The notes beneath the pieces are model-generated. The model was not told where the DNA came from, made no database searches, and worked only from the letters and a program-made list of their open reading frames with translations. A stretch of DNA of 64,000 bases from Cyclobacteriaceae bacterium (GTDB lineage Bacteria; Bacteroidota; Bacteroidia; Cytophagales; Cyclobacteriaceae), in contig JAHBTX010000002.1 in assembly GCA_019638395.1 (NCBI GenBank), forward strand, positions 434,001-498,000, written 5' to 3'. The translations under genes were made by a program, and so were the position numbers. The stretch's first letter is position 1; each line of letters starts with the position of its first letter. Of this stretch, positions 8,177-16,027 are shown piece by piece.

Positions 8177-8992
8177 ATGAAAAAAAGTCCCCTTTCCGCA
8201 CCTGATCTAAATCGTGAAGCTAAACTAAAGGCTTTCGACCGCCTGCTTAAGGTTATGGACGAGCTACGCGAAAACTGCCCGTGGGATAAGAAACAAACAC
8301 TGGAATCGCTCCGCCATTTAACCATTGAAGAAACCTATGAGTTATCGGATGCTATTTTGGAAGGTAATCTGAATGAAGTAAAAAAAGAGTTAGGCGATTT
8401 GATGCTACACAATGTGTTTTATGCGCGCATTGCCTCAGAACAAGGTGCGTTTGATGTTGCCGATGTATTGAACTCCATTTGCGATAAACTTATTGAGCGC
8501 CATCCGCATGTTTATAGCGATACCATTGCTGAAGATGAAAAAACAGTGAAAGAAAACTGGGAGAAGATAAAGCTAAGAACCGGAAATAAATCCGTATTGG
8601 AAGGCGTGCCTAAATCGTTGCCCGCTTTGGTAAAGGCTATTCGCATTCAGGATAAAGCGCGGGGTGTTGGTTTTGATTGGGAGAAGAAAGAGCAGGTTTG
8701 GGAGAAGGTTGAAGAAGAAATGCAGGAATTTAAATCTGAATTTAATGTTGAATCTGAGGAAGCGATTAATAAAGAAAAGGCAATGGCTGAGTTTGGTGAT
8801 CTGTTGTTTTCGTTGGTGAACTACGCACGGTTCATCAACATCGATCCGGAAGAAGCATTGGAGCGCACCAATAAAAAATTCATCAAGCGCTTTCAATACC
8901 TCGAAACAGAATCTGCCAAAGATGGGAAGAAAATGGGTGAGATGACACTGGCCGAAATGGATGAGTATTGGAATAGAGCTAAAGCAATTTAG
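8177..8992 (+). CDS. mazG: Nucleoside triphosphate pyrophosphohydrolase MazG
   Basis: A 271-residue protein with two tandem MazG domains. The first holds CPWDKKQTLESLRHLTIEE and the metal-binding set EETYEL ... ELGDLMLH at residues 54-78; the second, in the C-terminal half, has a parallel acidic set (EEEMQEF, MAEFGDLLFSLVNYARF). This all-alpha dNTPase converts NTPs or dNTPs to monophosphates plus pyrophosphate, cleaning abnormal nucleotides and affecting ppGpp levels. Length fits the E. coli type. Its 3' end overlaps the convergent AsmA-like gene by four bases, leaving no room for a terminator between them. Confidence 0.93.
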   Translation: MKKSPLSAPDLNREAKLKAFDRLLKVMDELRENCPWDKKQTLESLRHLTIEETYELSDAILEGNLNEVKKELGDLMLHNVFYARIASEQGAFDVADVLNSICDKLIERHPHVYSDTIAEDEKTVKENWEKIKLRTGNKSVLEGVPKSLPALVKAIRIQDKARGVGFDWEKKEQVWEKVEEEMQEFKSEFNVESEEAINKEKAMAEFGDLLFSLVNYARFINIDPEEALERTNKKFIKRFQYLETESAKDGKKMGEMTLAEMDEYWNRAKAI

Positions 8993-11466
8993 TTATCGTT
9001 CCAATCAAACTCTTCTTCGGTAAGTTCCAGTTCTTTTTTCTTTTTCTGGCCTTTCAGTTTAAAGGCATCTTTCAATTCCTGCACTTCTTTCTTTAAATCG
9101 CTGGCAATTTTTTTCTTCACAGCATCCTTATCCAGGCTTACATCATACGCATCGGTTGTGCCGGTAATTTTTAAGAAGATTTTTGCCTTACCACTGCCAT
9201 CTTCTTCGATAGCCCCAAAGGCTTCATCGGGATCAATTTTCTTTTTGTTGCGCAACGGAGCGGCTACCCGGTAGTCAATGTGTTGATCGAACGTATGGGT
9301 ACCGCTAATCTGAATGGTGGTAACATTACTTTTTACTTCCATTTGAGGTAAGTAAATGGTTTGCTTTTCAATATGAATTTCATTTTTAAGATCGGCAAAA
9401 CGCATTTTGCTCAAGCCTTCATCATCTAAGTATTTGTTGAGCTTTTTCATAGGCTCAAAATTATTCAACTCACCATTTTTGATTGTTGCACTGATGTCGG
9501 CAATCAATGTAGGTGCGATAAGATTAAGTTTTTCGTTCAGGGTCATTTCAATATCTACGTTCGCGTAAGCGCGGCCTTTCAAATGTTTATCCTGAATGAA
9601 AGTCTGATCGAAATTTTCAAACACATAGAACACACTATCTACATGCAGCCCGTCAAGCTTAAAAGTTGAAATTACATCTATAGCCTTTGGATTTTTAGCA
9701 TCAACTATTCCATTTAATGTAAGTGAGCCGCCCATCGCATTCATGGTAATGTTGCGCGATACCGCCACTTGATTTTTAACCAACAGATCGCCTTTAATGT
9801 TAGTTGGTTTGAAGCGCTTGTACTTCATCTTCTTAACATCACAATTAAAATTGAGTTGCACATCAGGGGAGATGTGAAACTGATACTCGTTGGATTCTTC
9901 CTGTTCAAAGCCAATAGAAAAGAGTTGGTCCAGATCTAAGAAATCAGATTTAAGATCGGTCTCAATGCCGATGGGTTGATTTTCAAATAACAAAAACGTG
10001 ATGATATTTTTAAAGAACCCATTAAGCTGAAAATCACTATTCTCAAAATGTCCGCGCACATTGCTTAATGCCAGATCGTTATTATTGAATTGCAGCGTAC
10101 CCTTAATATCTTTAAAGTGAATGTTTTGTTTGCCATACGTAAAGTTTACCTCATTTAACGTAATGGCTCCATTGGTCTTTACCTTCTGAGCTGTAGTTTT
10201 TTTCTTGAGAAGGGAGGTCTTTCCTTCAAACATAATGTCGGCATCCACTAATCCGGTAAGTTCTTTTACTTCGGGTATCGGGTAAAAATTATTCACGGAA
10301 GAGGCATCTAATTCCCCTTTAAAATCAAGAACAATGTAAGGATCGTTAAACTGACTGATGCCGAGATTTCCGGTAAACAGCTTACCATTCAACTCGCCTT
10401 CCATGTCCTTCAAGAATAATTTAGCATCACTAAAGTCAGTAAGCGAAGGGCTCGCAAAGGAACCATTCAGATTTGCTTTTGTGATTCTGGATTTATAATC
10501 GGGGTGGTAAAGCGTAGCGTCCTTACATCCAAAAGAAACGGAAATAAACGGACTTTTCCGGTCGCTGATTTCCCCCTTCAATGTGAGATTAAAAAACACA
10601 TCGCCTTCGCTGCGGTATTGTTTCAGTTTTTTGCTGATTTCATCGGGTAGTAAAGAAAGCAGGGTTTGAATGTCAGTATCTTTTCCGGCTGCGGTCAGAT
10701 CGATCAGATTTTTATCCTTAAAGGTATAGTTGCCTCCAATTTCAAATTTCGACCGTGCAATTTTTAAAACAGACGAGTTGAAGGCCACAATCTTTTTATC
10801 GTCATCGTAATCAACCTGCGCATCAACTTCAAAAGTTTTGTTGGTTAGAAAAAGTGTTTTACCCACGCCTATCTGTTCAGTAATCACATCGCCTTTGGCG
10901 GCAATGCTGTATAAATCGCCATTAACTGAAATGGAGGCCGTAAGCTTTTCGCTGTTAAACACATGATGTTGGTCGGCCTGTTGATCGAGGTAACTTACAA
11001 TGGTATTATTCAATCGCACATTGCGCAGATCGAACTGAACCGCGCCCCCTGTTCCATCACCTTGCGTTTCTTTAAGAATAATGTAGTTGGCTTTACCTGC
11101 CGCATTGATGCGCAGGTTAGTTTCACTTCCTGTTATGGATAAGCCACGGATGGAATAATTGCCCTGCCATAGTTGGACAGGGCTTAAGGTAAAAGCTATG
11201 CGCTCGGCCGTTAGTAATGGGTAAATGCCAGGGTGGCTATCCTCCACATATACATCGGTAAACACGATGGCCAGGTTGGGAAAATCATCAAACATCGATA
11301 CATCTATCTTTCCGATTTTGACGGGAGTATTGAGCTGTTTGTTGGCTTCGGTTACAAACCGCTGAATGATCTTATCCTTGAAGAGAGAAACCGATATGAC
11401 AGCACTGGCAAAGAGCACGGCCAATACAACAACGGTGTAAATCAGGATTTTCTTAAGCCGTTTCAA
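8989..11466 (-). CDS. AsmA-family envelope protein
   Basis: An 825-residue protein with one N-terminal membrane helix (residues 8-28, KILIYTVVVLAVLFASAV), then a long beta-rich region and an AsmA-like C-terminal segment (LNKYLDDEGLSKMRFADLKNEIHIEKQTIYLPQMEVKSN). It ends in a charged lysine-rich tail after residue 780. AsmA-like proteins belong to the bridge-like lipid-transfer group spanning the periplasm and affect outer-membrane lipid homeostasis; this is family knowledge, not seen here. It appears monocistronic. Confidence 0.82.
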   Translation of the reverse strand: MKRLKKILIYTVVVLAVLFASAVISVSLFKDKIIQRFVTEANKQLNTPVKIGKIDVSMFDDFPNLAIVFTDVYVEDSHPGIYPLLTAERIAFTLSPVQLWQGNYSIRGLSITGSETNLRINAAGKANYIILKETQGDGTGGAVQFDLRNVRLNNTIVSYLDQQADQHHVFNSEKLTASISVNGDLYSIAAKGDVITEQIGVGKTLFLTNKTFEVDAQVDYDDDKKIVAFNSSVLKIARSKFEIGGNYTFKDKNLIDLTAAGKDTDIQTLLSLLPDEISKKLKQYRSEGDVFFNLTLKGEISDRKSPFISVSFGCKDATLYHPDYKSRITKANLNGSFASPSLTDFSDAKLFLKDMEGELNGKLFTGNLGISQFNDPYIVLDFKGELDASSVNNFYPIPEVKELTGLVDADIMFEGKTSLLKKKTTAQKVKTNGAITLNEVNFTYGKQNIHFKDIKGTLQFNNNDLALSNVRGHFENSDFQLNGFFKNIITFLLFENQPIGIETDLKSDFLDLDQLFSIGFEQEESNEYQFHISPDVQLNFNCDVKKMKYKRFKPTNIKGDLLVKNQVAVSRNITMNAMGGSLTLNGIVDAKNPKAIDVISTFKLDGLHVDSVFYVFENFDQTFIQDKHLKGRAYANVDIEMTLNEKLNLIAPTLIADISATIKNGELNNFEPMKKLNKYLDDEGLSKMRFADLKNEIHIEKQTIYLPQMEVKSNVTTIQISGTHTFDQHIDYRVAAPLRNKKKIDPDEAFGAIEEDGSGKAKIFLKITGTTDAYDVSLDKDAVKKKIASDLKKEVQELKDAFKLKGQKKKKELELTEEEFDWNDN

Positions 11467-11680
11467 AAGTTTAAAAAATGGTTAGGCAAAAATACAAACA
11501 ACCATCATACCAACGTATGGGTTGGTTATTTTGATAGGTTAATGCATCTTTATTTTTTAAAGGCTGAATCTTTATTCTAATATCCAAAATAGGTATTAAA
11601 ACCATGTCGTCACAATTTGTGATGACAAGTCTATCAATCAAAATCTACTATCGATGACAGTGTGAAGTTTGAAGGTTCAA

Positions 11681-12136
11681 TCAGAACAATCCAAATTTCT
11701 TTTTCGTACGCACCGGAATGGTTCTCGCTTCTTTTACGGTTCTCTTCACCAATTTTAAATCATCGGTGCTTAGCTGGCCAATCAAACAACTGGCATCCTG
11801 TTGCAGTACAGCCAACAAGTCTTCATATTCTTTTTCGTAAACCTTGCTGCAATCCAGGAAGGAATCATGATCAAGATATTTGCGATTTTCTTTTTCAAGT
11901 TTAAGATGAAGATTCTTTAGTTCTGCTGTAGGAAAAAGATTGGGATTAACTTCAGAGTTGATGTAGAGCGTACCAATAGCGAGTTTATCAGCCGAGATAC
12001 CCAGCACTACAAATCGTTTTATTTTTGGTGGAGTGGTGTCGGTTACAAACGTTTTAATAACTGAACCTATGGTTAGATTGGTTTCAGCAAATTGTTTTCT
12101 GAATTCTTCTGGAAAAGCATCACCGAGCGGAGGCAT
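11681..12136 (-). CDS. Probable toxin partner of a Panacea-domain antitoxin (PemK/MazF-like fold suspected)
   Basis: A 151-residue protein whose start overlaps the end of the upstream Panacea-domain gene by 17 bases. The core (residues 22-95) reads TIGSVIKTFV, PPKIKRFVVLGIS, GTLYINSEVNP, then YLDHDSFLDCSKVYE. That order (G-x-[IV] strand, basic residue before a hydrophobic strand, later D-x-S-F-[LV]-D-C-S) looks like the SH3-barrel of PemK/MazF-type RNases. The C-terminus is basic (RTIPVRTKKKFGLF). It has no signal peptide. The toxin role is inferred from gene context and this resemblance; the family should be confirmed by profile search. Confidence 0.5.
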   Translation of the reverse strand: MPPLGDAFPEEFRKQFAETNLTIGSVIKTFVTDTTPPKIKRFVVLGISADKLAIGTLYINSEVNPNLFPTAELKNLHLKLEKENRKYLDHDSFLDCSKVYEKEYEDLLAVLQQDASCLIGQLSTDDLKLVKRTVKEARTIPVRTKKKFGLF

Positions 12137-12665
12137 GCAACGGCCGTTGATTTTCGAGTACCTCTTTTATGTAGTGCAGCATTTGATCGTTAGCACCCCC
12201 GGTTTGGGCAATATCAAAAATTGACATCGTATCATTTTGATCAGCCTTTTTCCAGGCATCATCGTGAGACTTATCAGTTAATAAGTTTTTAGACAGTGCT
12301 TTATTTTCCGCTATAGACTCATTCAAGCACTCTAATTCTGTTTCGGAGAATAATTCTAGATCAATCTCTCCAACAGGATGAACGATATAACTGTTCTTAA
12401 CTTCTATCAATTTCTTTTCAAATTGGGTATCGACCTCAAACGCCAACTCGTTACGCAGGGCTTTAAGAATATCATAAATCTTAGAAGGAACTGGTCCATT
12501 CTTCATGGCAACAAATACATCACCCAGAATAGATGATCCGTATTTCGCCAGGTGCTTCTGTTCAGCGAAGTATAAAATCTTAAACACTTTATGAAAATCG
12601 GCTTTCTCTAATTTTTTAGAAATATAGAGAACCGTGTTCAAGGCTTTTTCTCGGTCAAAAGTCAT
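12120..12665 (-). CDS. Panacea-domain (DUF4065, SocA-like) antitoxin
   Basis: A 181-residue protein with the DUF4065/Panacea signature in its first half: ADFHKVFKILYFAEQKHLAKYG, then LGDVFVAMKNGPVPSKIYDILK, the strongly conserved block of this domain. Panacea proteins neutralise many unrelated toxins encoded next to them and were first known through SocA of Caulobacter. The gene is immediately followed by the 151-residue putative toxin gene, overlapping it by 17 bases, the arrangement expected of an antitoxin-first TA operon. There is no obvious helix-turn-helix, so autoregulation is uncertain. An alternative is a SocA-like proteolysis adaptor. Confidence 0.75.
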   Translation of the reverse strand: MTFDREKALNTVLYISKKLEKADFHKVFKILYFAEQKHLAKYGSSILGDVFVAMKNGPVPSKIYDILKALRNELAFEVDTQFEKKLIEVKNSYIVHPVGEIDLELFSETELECLNESIAENKALSKNLLTDKSHDDAWKKADQNDTMSIFDIAQTGGANDQMLHYIKEVLENQRPLHASAR

Positions 12666-12735
12666 AGACCAGTAATAATTTTAGTGTATTTACAGAAATA
12701 ACGCCAACCTGAACAAGAACCAGATAAAGCTAATC

Positions 12736-12767
12736 AAAAAAAGCCACCTTTTTAGAGTGGCTTTTTG
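12736..12767 (-). terminator. Terminator downstream of tRNA-Val
   Basis: A 10-bp stem, AAAAAGCCAC with GTGGCTTTTT, with a 9-base loop, lying four bases after the tRNA-Val 3' end on the minus strand. A-rich and T-rich flanks make it usable in both directions, though the plus strand has no gene ending here. Confidence 0.8.
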
Positions 12768-12770
12768 TTG

Positions 12771-12845
12771 TGGGAGCTGAGGGGTTCGAACCCCCGACCC
12801 TCTGCTTGTAAGGCAGATGCTCTGAACCAGCTGAGCTAAGCTCCC
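12771..12845 (-). tRNA. tRNA-Val (anticodon TAC)
   Basis: A 75-base cloverleaf on the minus strand. The acceptor stem pairs GGGAGCT with AGCTCCC, the D-arm is GCTC...GAGC, and the anticodon stem TCTGC/GCAGA holds the loop CTTACAA, giving anticodon TAC (valine). The T-arm has GGGGGTTCGAACCCC. The discriminator base is A and CCA is not encoded. Immediately upstream (12863-12903) lies a partial copy of its own 5' half carrying a palindrome. Confidence 0.95.
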
Positions 12846-12862
12846 TTTCTATTAGGTTTCTT

Positions 12863-12903
12863 CTCTGAACCTCCCGATAATTATCGGGATGAGCTAAGCT
12901 CCC
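12863..12903 (-). repeat. Partial tRNA-Val 5' copy with an 18-bp palindrome in its D-loop
   Basis: Read on the minus strand: GGGAGCTTAGCTCA, identical to tRNA-Val positions 1-14, then the perfect palindrome TCCCGATAATTATCGGGA (12872-12889), then GGTTCAGAG, identical to the following D-loop and D-stem bases. Compared with the real gene, the three bases GCT are replaced by the 18-bp palindrome. The copy ends 17 bases before the real tRNA-Val and has the same orientation, so it would lie in the 5' leader of the tRNA transcript. It cannot fold into a tRNA because everything after the D-arm is missing. Confidence 0.9.
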
Positions 12904-12952
12904 TATTTTAAAGGACTGCAAAGGTAGAAGAGAATTCTATTTGTGCAAAAAA

Positions 12953-13558
12953 TTATTTCCAATAATCGTATTGCATATACCGAGCGGTTTCAAGGGCTAC
13001 TTCAGCCCCTTGTAGCTTGGCCACCACATAAAAAGCCATGTCAATACCCGCTGAAACCCCGGCCGATAGAATCACTTTTCCACTATCTACATAGCGCTGA
13101 TCGGCAAGTACATTGGTGCTGGGTGAAATTTCTTTCAGCGCTTCAACAGCCATAAAATGGGTTGTTGCCTGTAACCCATCCAGCAATCCGGCTTTAGCCA
13201 GAATCAATGCCCCGGTACATACTGAGAGCGTTAACTCACTTTGAACATGTTGTTGCTTAACCCAGTTCAGCATTACCGGATTATTCATTTCCCTGCGCGA
13301 GCCAAACGGTTTGCCGTCAGCATCATAACCGCCACCGCCAGGTACCAGAAAAATGTCGGCAGGTGGGGCATTGGTAAACAGGTAGGTGGGTTTTACAACC
13401 AGGTTGTTGCGGGCAATTATGGTTTCAGTTTCAGCCACCGTAAAAACTTCGTACGGTTCGCCCAGCTTTCTTTTCCCGGTAACGGAAAATACTTCAAACG
13501 GCCCGGCAAAGTCCAGCACTTCTACTTCATTAAAGAGAATAATAGCTATTTTTTTCAT
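12953..13558 (-). CDS. DJ-1/PfpI family protein (isocyanide hydratase-like)
   Basis: A 201-residue class I glutamine amidotransferase-like protein. The start KKIAIILFNEVEVLDFAGPFEVF, the glutamate/aspartate in the first loop, LVPGGGGYDA, and the nucleophile elbow SVCTGALILAKAGLLDG (cysteine at about residue 114) are typical of the DJ-1/PfpI subgroup that includes isocyanide hydratase and the N-terminal half of FtrA/GlxA regulators. There is no C-terminal AraC domain, so it is the stand-alone enzyme form. It is divergent from the aldo/keto reductase gene. The substrate is unknown. Confidence 0.85.
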   Translation of the reverse strand: MKKIAIILFNEVEVLDFAGPFEVFSVTGKRKLGEPYEVFTVAETETIIARNNLVVKPTYLFTNAPPADIFLVPGGGGYDADGKPFGSRREMNNPVMLNWVKQQHVQSELTLSVCTGALILAKAGLLDGLQATTHFMAVEALKEISPSTNVLADQRYVDSGKVILSAGVSAGIDMAFYVVAKLQGAEVALETARYMQYDYWK

Positions 13559-13630
13559 AAATGGAAGAACGCTAAACTTTTTTAAACTAAACTACATTAG
13601 TATAAAGTTAGCTTGTAACCAAGTCATTTT

Positions 13631-14656
13631 ATGAATTATAAACTTTTAGGTCAGTCGGGTTTGCGTGTATCTGAATTAAGCCTGGGCACCATGGGCTTTG
13701 GTACCGAATGGAAGTGGGGTTGCGATAAAGAACTCAGCAAGCAAATTTTTGATGCGTATGCAAATGCAGGGGGTAACTTTATCGATACGGCCAATCGTTA
13801 TACCGAGGGCACCTCCGAAAAATTTGTAGGCGATTTTATTGCCAAAGACCGCGATCATTTTGTGGTGGCTACCAAGTATTCTTTACGCGATCGATCGGGC
13901 GATTTAAACTTTGCCGGCAACCATCGCAAAAACTTAATGCGCAGTGTAAAGGAAAGTTTGTGGCGACTCAACACCGAGTATATTGATTTGCTGTGGGTGC
14001 ATGCCTGGGATAGCTGGACTCCTACCGAAGAAATAATGAAAGGCCTGGAAGATCTGATCAGCCGCGGAATGGTTCACTACATTGGTATAAGCGATACACC
14101 TGCCTGGGTAGCAAGCCAGGCCAACACGATGGCACAACTGCGCGGCTGGAATCAGTTTGTAGGATTGCAGGTTGAATACAGTTTAATACAACGCACGGTG
14201 GAGCCAGAGTTGCTGCAGATGGCAAAAGCATTTGGAATGACGGTAACACCATGGGCACCCTTGGGTGGCGGTGTGCTTACCGGCAAATATTTGAAAGGTG
14301 ATAAAGGCCGTTTGCCGGATTCAAGTATTCGGTTGGGTGAACGCGCCACATTAATCGCAAAAAAAGTAGTTGAGTTGGCTGAGCAAATGGGTGTAACACC
14401 GGGCCAGTTAGCCATTAACTGGACGCGCCAGCACAAAGATCAATCTGTAATTCCAATTGTAGGCGCAACCAAGGTAAATCAATTACAGGATGTGTTGGGT
14501 TGTTTAGCATTTGAAATACCCGTTGATGTGATGAAACAACTCAATGAAGTTTCGGCTATTGAGTTACCATTTCCACATCGGTTTTTGAACGAGCCCGGAG
14601 TGTTGGATGTATTATACGGTGGTGTAAAAAATCAAATGAAAGACAGTAGGTATTGA
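13631..14656 (+). CDS. Aldo/keto reductase
   Basis: A 341-residue NADPH-dependent (beta/alpha)8 oxidoreductase. The catalytic tetrad is visible: Asp in NFIDTANRYTEG with the following Tyr, Lys in VVATKYSL (about 84), and His in LLWVHAWDSW (about 117). The cofactor end shows VIPIVGATKVNQLQDVLG. The overall form resembles the YdhF/Tas-like class that reduces small aldehydes and ketones. It starts at ATG 13631 after a 70-base divergent intergenic region shared with the DJ-1/PfpI gene. Substrate not deducible. Confidence 0.9.
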   Translation: MNYKLLGQSGLRVSELSLGTMGFGTEWKWGCDKELSKQIFDAYANAGGNFIDTANRYTEGTSEKFVGDFIAKDRDHFVVATKYSLRDRSGDLNFAGNHRKNLMRSVKESLWRLNTEYIDLLWVHAWDSWTPTEEIMKGLEDLISRGMVHYIGISDTPAWVASQANTMAQLRGWNQFVGLQVEYSLIQRTVEPELLQMAKAFGMTVTPWAPLGGGVLTGKYLKGDKGRLPDSSIRLGERATLIAKKVVELAEQMGVTPGQLAINWTRQHKDQSVIPIVGATKVNQLQDVLGCLAFEIPVDVMKQLNEVSAIELPFPHRFLNEPGVLDVLYGGVKNQMKDSRY

Positions 14657-14685
14657 TTTCAGACTGAGTCTGTCGAAGTAATTCG
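14657..14685. repeat. Short palindromic repeat (CTTCGACAG... type)
   Basis: Just after the aldo/keto reductase stop, CAGACTGAGTCTG forms two 6-base arms around one base, followed by TCGAAG. The complementary strand reads CTTCGACAGACTCAGTCTG; the same opening CTTCGACAG precedes another palindrome at 62371. It is a dispersed intergenic hairpin. Confidence 0.5.
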
Positions 14686-14790
14686 CTACAAGTTTGAACT
14701 AACAGTAGGCAATGCTTCGTGTACCATCAATTAATAATTTAGGTGGTGACTTCGAGTCCTGATACATAAACGTTTAAATTAATTTCAACC

Positions 14791-15153
14791 ATGAAAAACC
14801 TGGTCGTGATTTTATGCATGGGTTTGTCTGGGTTTGCGTACAGCCAAAACCCATCAGATAGTTTATATATAGTAACCTACACAATAGGCACTGCTTGGGA
14901 TGTTTCCAAACAACCCACCGAGCAACCGTGGTTTAAGGAGCATTCAGCTAATCTTTCAAAGCTGCGGAAAGATGGAATAATTAAAGCCGGTGCCCGTTAT
15001 GCCGATAAAGGTATTATTGTAGTAACAGCAAAGTCTTTAGCCAACGCTCAAGAAATTGTTTTTGCTGATGCTGCTGTGATTAATAAACTTTTTGTAGCCG
15101 ATGTTCAGAAGCTGAATGTTTTTTACGAAGGTTGTCTGGAGCGACCGAAATGA
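14791..15153 (+). CDS. Secreted YciI-like (dimeric alpha/beta barrel) protein
   Basis: A 120-residue protein with an N-terminal signal peptide (about 19 residues, ending in FAYSQ). The mature part has YIVTYTIGTAW, then PWFKEHSANLSKLRKDGIIKAGARYADKGIIVVTAKSLANAQEIVFADAAVI, and ends with VQKLNVFYEG. This follows the YciI/YCII-like ferredoxin fold (strand, helix containing H..L..L...G, strand, acidic helix). Exported YciI-like proteins occur in Bacteroidota without a known function. It lies 15 bases upstream of the alpha/beta hydrolase gene, so co-transcription is likely. Confidence 0.65.
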   Translation: MKNLVVILCMGLSGFAYSQNPSDSLYIVTYTIGTAWDVSKQPTEQPWFKEHSANLSKLRKDGIIKAGARYADKGIIVVTAKSLANAQEIVFADAAVINKLFVADVQKLNVFYEGCLERPK

Positions 15154-15168
15154 TGTTTATTTTGCCAC

Positions 15169-15975
15169 ATGCATATTGAAAAGGGAATTCATTTAAACGG
15201 AGTTGAGATCAGTTACCTGGAAGAAGGTGCTGCTAACGCTTTACCCATAATTTTTATTCACGGCTTTCCATTTAATAAGTGGATGTGGTCGCGGCAATTG
15301 GATTCGATGAAGCATCTATATCGTTGTATTGCTTATGATGTACGCGGCCATGGGCAATCACAAGCTGGCGAAAAAGATTTCAGCATGGATTTGTTTGGTG
15401 ATGACCTGCTTGCATTTTTTGATGCGTTGAAAATTAATAAAGCAGTAGTATGCGGTCTTTCAATGGGGGGTTACATTGCGCTTAACGCGATCCGAAAACA
15501 ACCCGATCGGTTTGCGGCCCTGCTTTTGGTGGACACCCAATGTGGGGCCGATACTCCGGAAGGTCGCGAAAAACGCATGAAGACTATTGCATTCATTAAA
15601 AAAAACGGATTACAAGTTTATGCCGATGAATCACTGAAGAATTTATTTGCTGCTGGATCCTTTCAATCGCGCCAGCAGGAAGTACAATTCATTCATCAAA
15701 CCATACTTAACACTCCGGCCGAAGTAATATGCAGAACGTTGCAGGCATTAGCCGATCGGAAAGAAAGTTGTTCCTACTTGCCAAAAATCAATACCCCCGT
15801 TTGTGTAATGGTAGGTATTGAAGACAAACTAACCCCACCTGATGTGGCTCAAAAAATGGCCGATTCTATAACCGGCTCTACGTTGCGGGTAATTGAAAAT
15901 GCCGGTCATCTTACAAACCTGGAACAACCCATTGCTTTTAACAAGGTACTGGCAGATTTTCTGAACCAGCATTAG
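15169..15975 (+). CDS. Alpha/beta hydrolase
   Basis: A 268-residue alpha/beta-hydrolase-fold protein. The oxyanion region IIFIHGFPFNKWMW, YDVRGHGQSQ, the nucleophile elbow VCGLSMGGYIALNA (serine at about 98), the acid in VGIEDKLTPPD, and the histidine in ENAGHLTNLEQP form a complete catalytic set. It looks like the 3-oxoadipate enol-lactonase/esterase type, but the substrate cannot be fixed. Starting at ATG 15169 it follows the YciI-like gene closely and is followed 52 bases later by an MFS gene, suggesting a three-gene unit. Confidence 0.88.
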   Translation: MHIEKGIHLNGVEISYLEEGAANALPIIFIHGFPFNKWMWSRQLDSMKHLYRCIAYDVRGHGQSQAGEKDFSMDLFGDDLLAFFDALKINKAVVCGLSMGGYIALNAIRKQPDRFAALLLVDTQCGADTPEGREKRMKTIAFIKKNGLQVYADESLKNLFAAGSFQSRQQEVQFIHQTILNTPAEVICRTLQALADRKESCSYLPKINTPVCVMVGIEDKLTPPDVAQKMADSITGSTLRVIENAGHLTNLEQPIAFNKVLADFLNQH

Positions 15976-16027
15976 TCAGGATGTATAATGATTATGTCAG
16001 TACTTCTTTCTTGATTTCTAAACCTTC

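Noticed and set aside
12730-12921. Minus-strand reading frame of about 63 codons across the tRNA-Val locus
   Set aside because: It reads through tRNA-Val, its terminator and the half copy; structured RNA gene, not protein.
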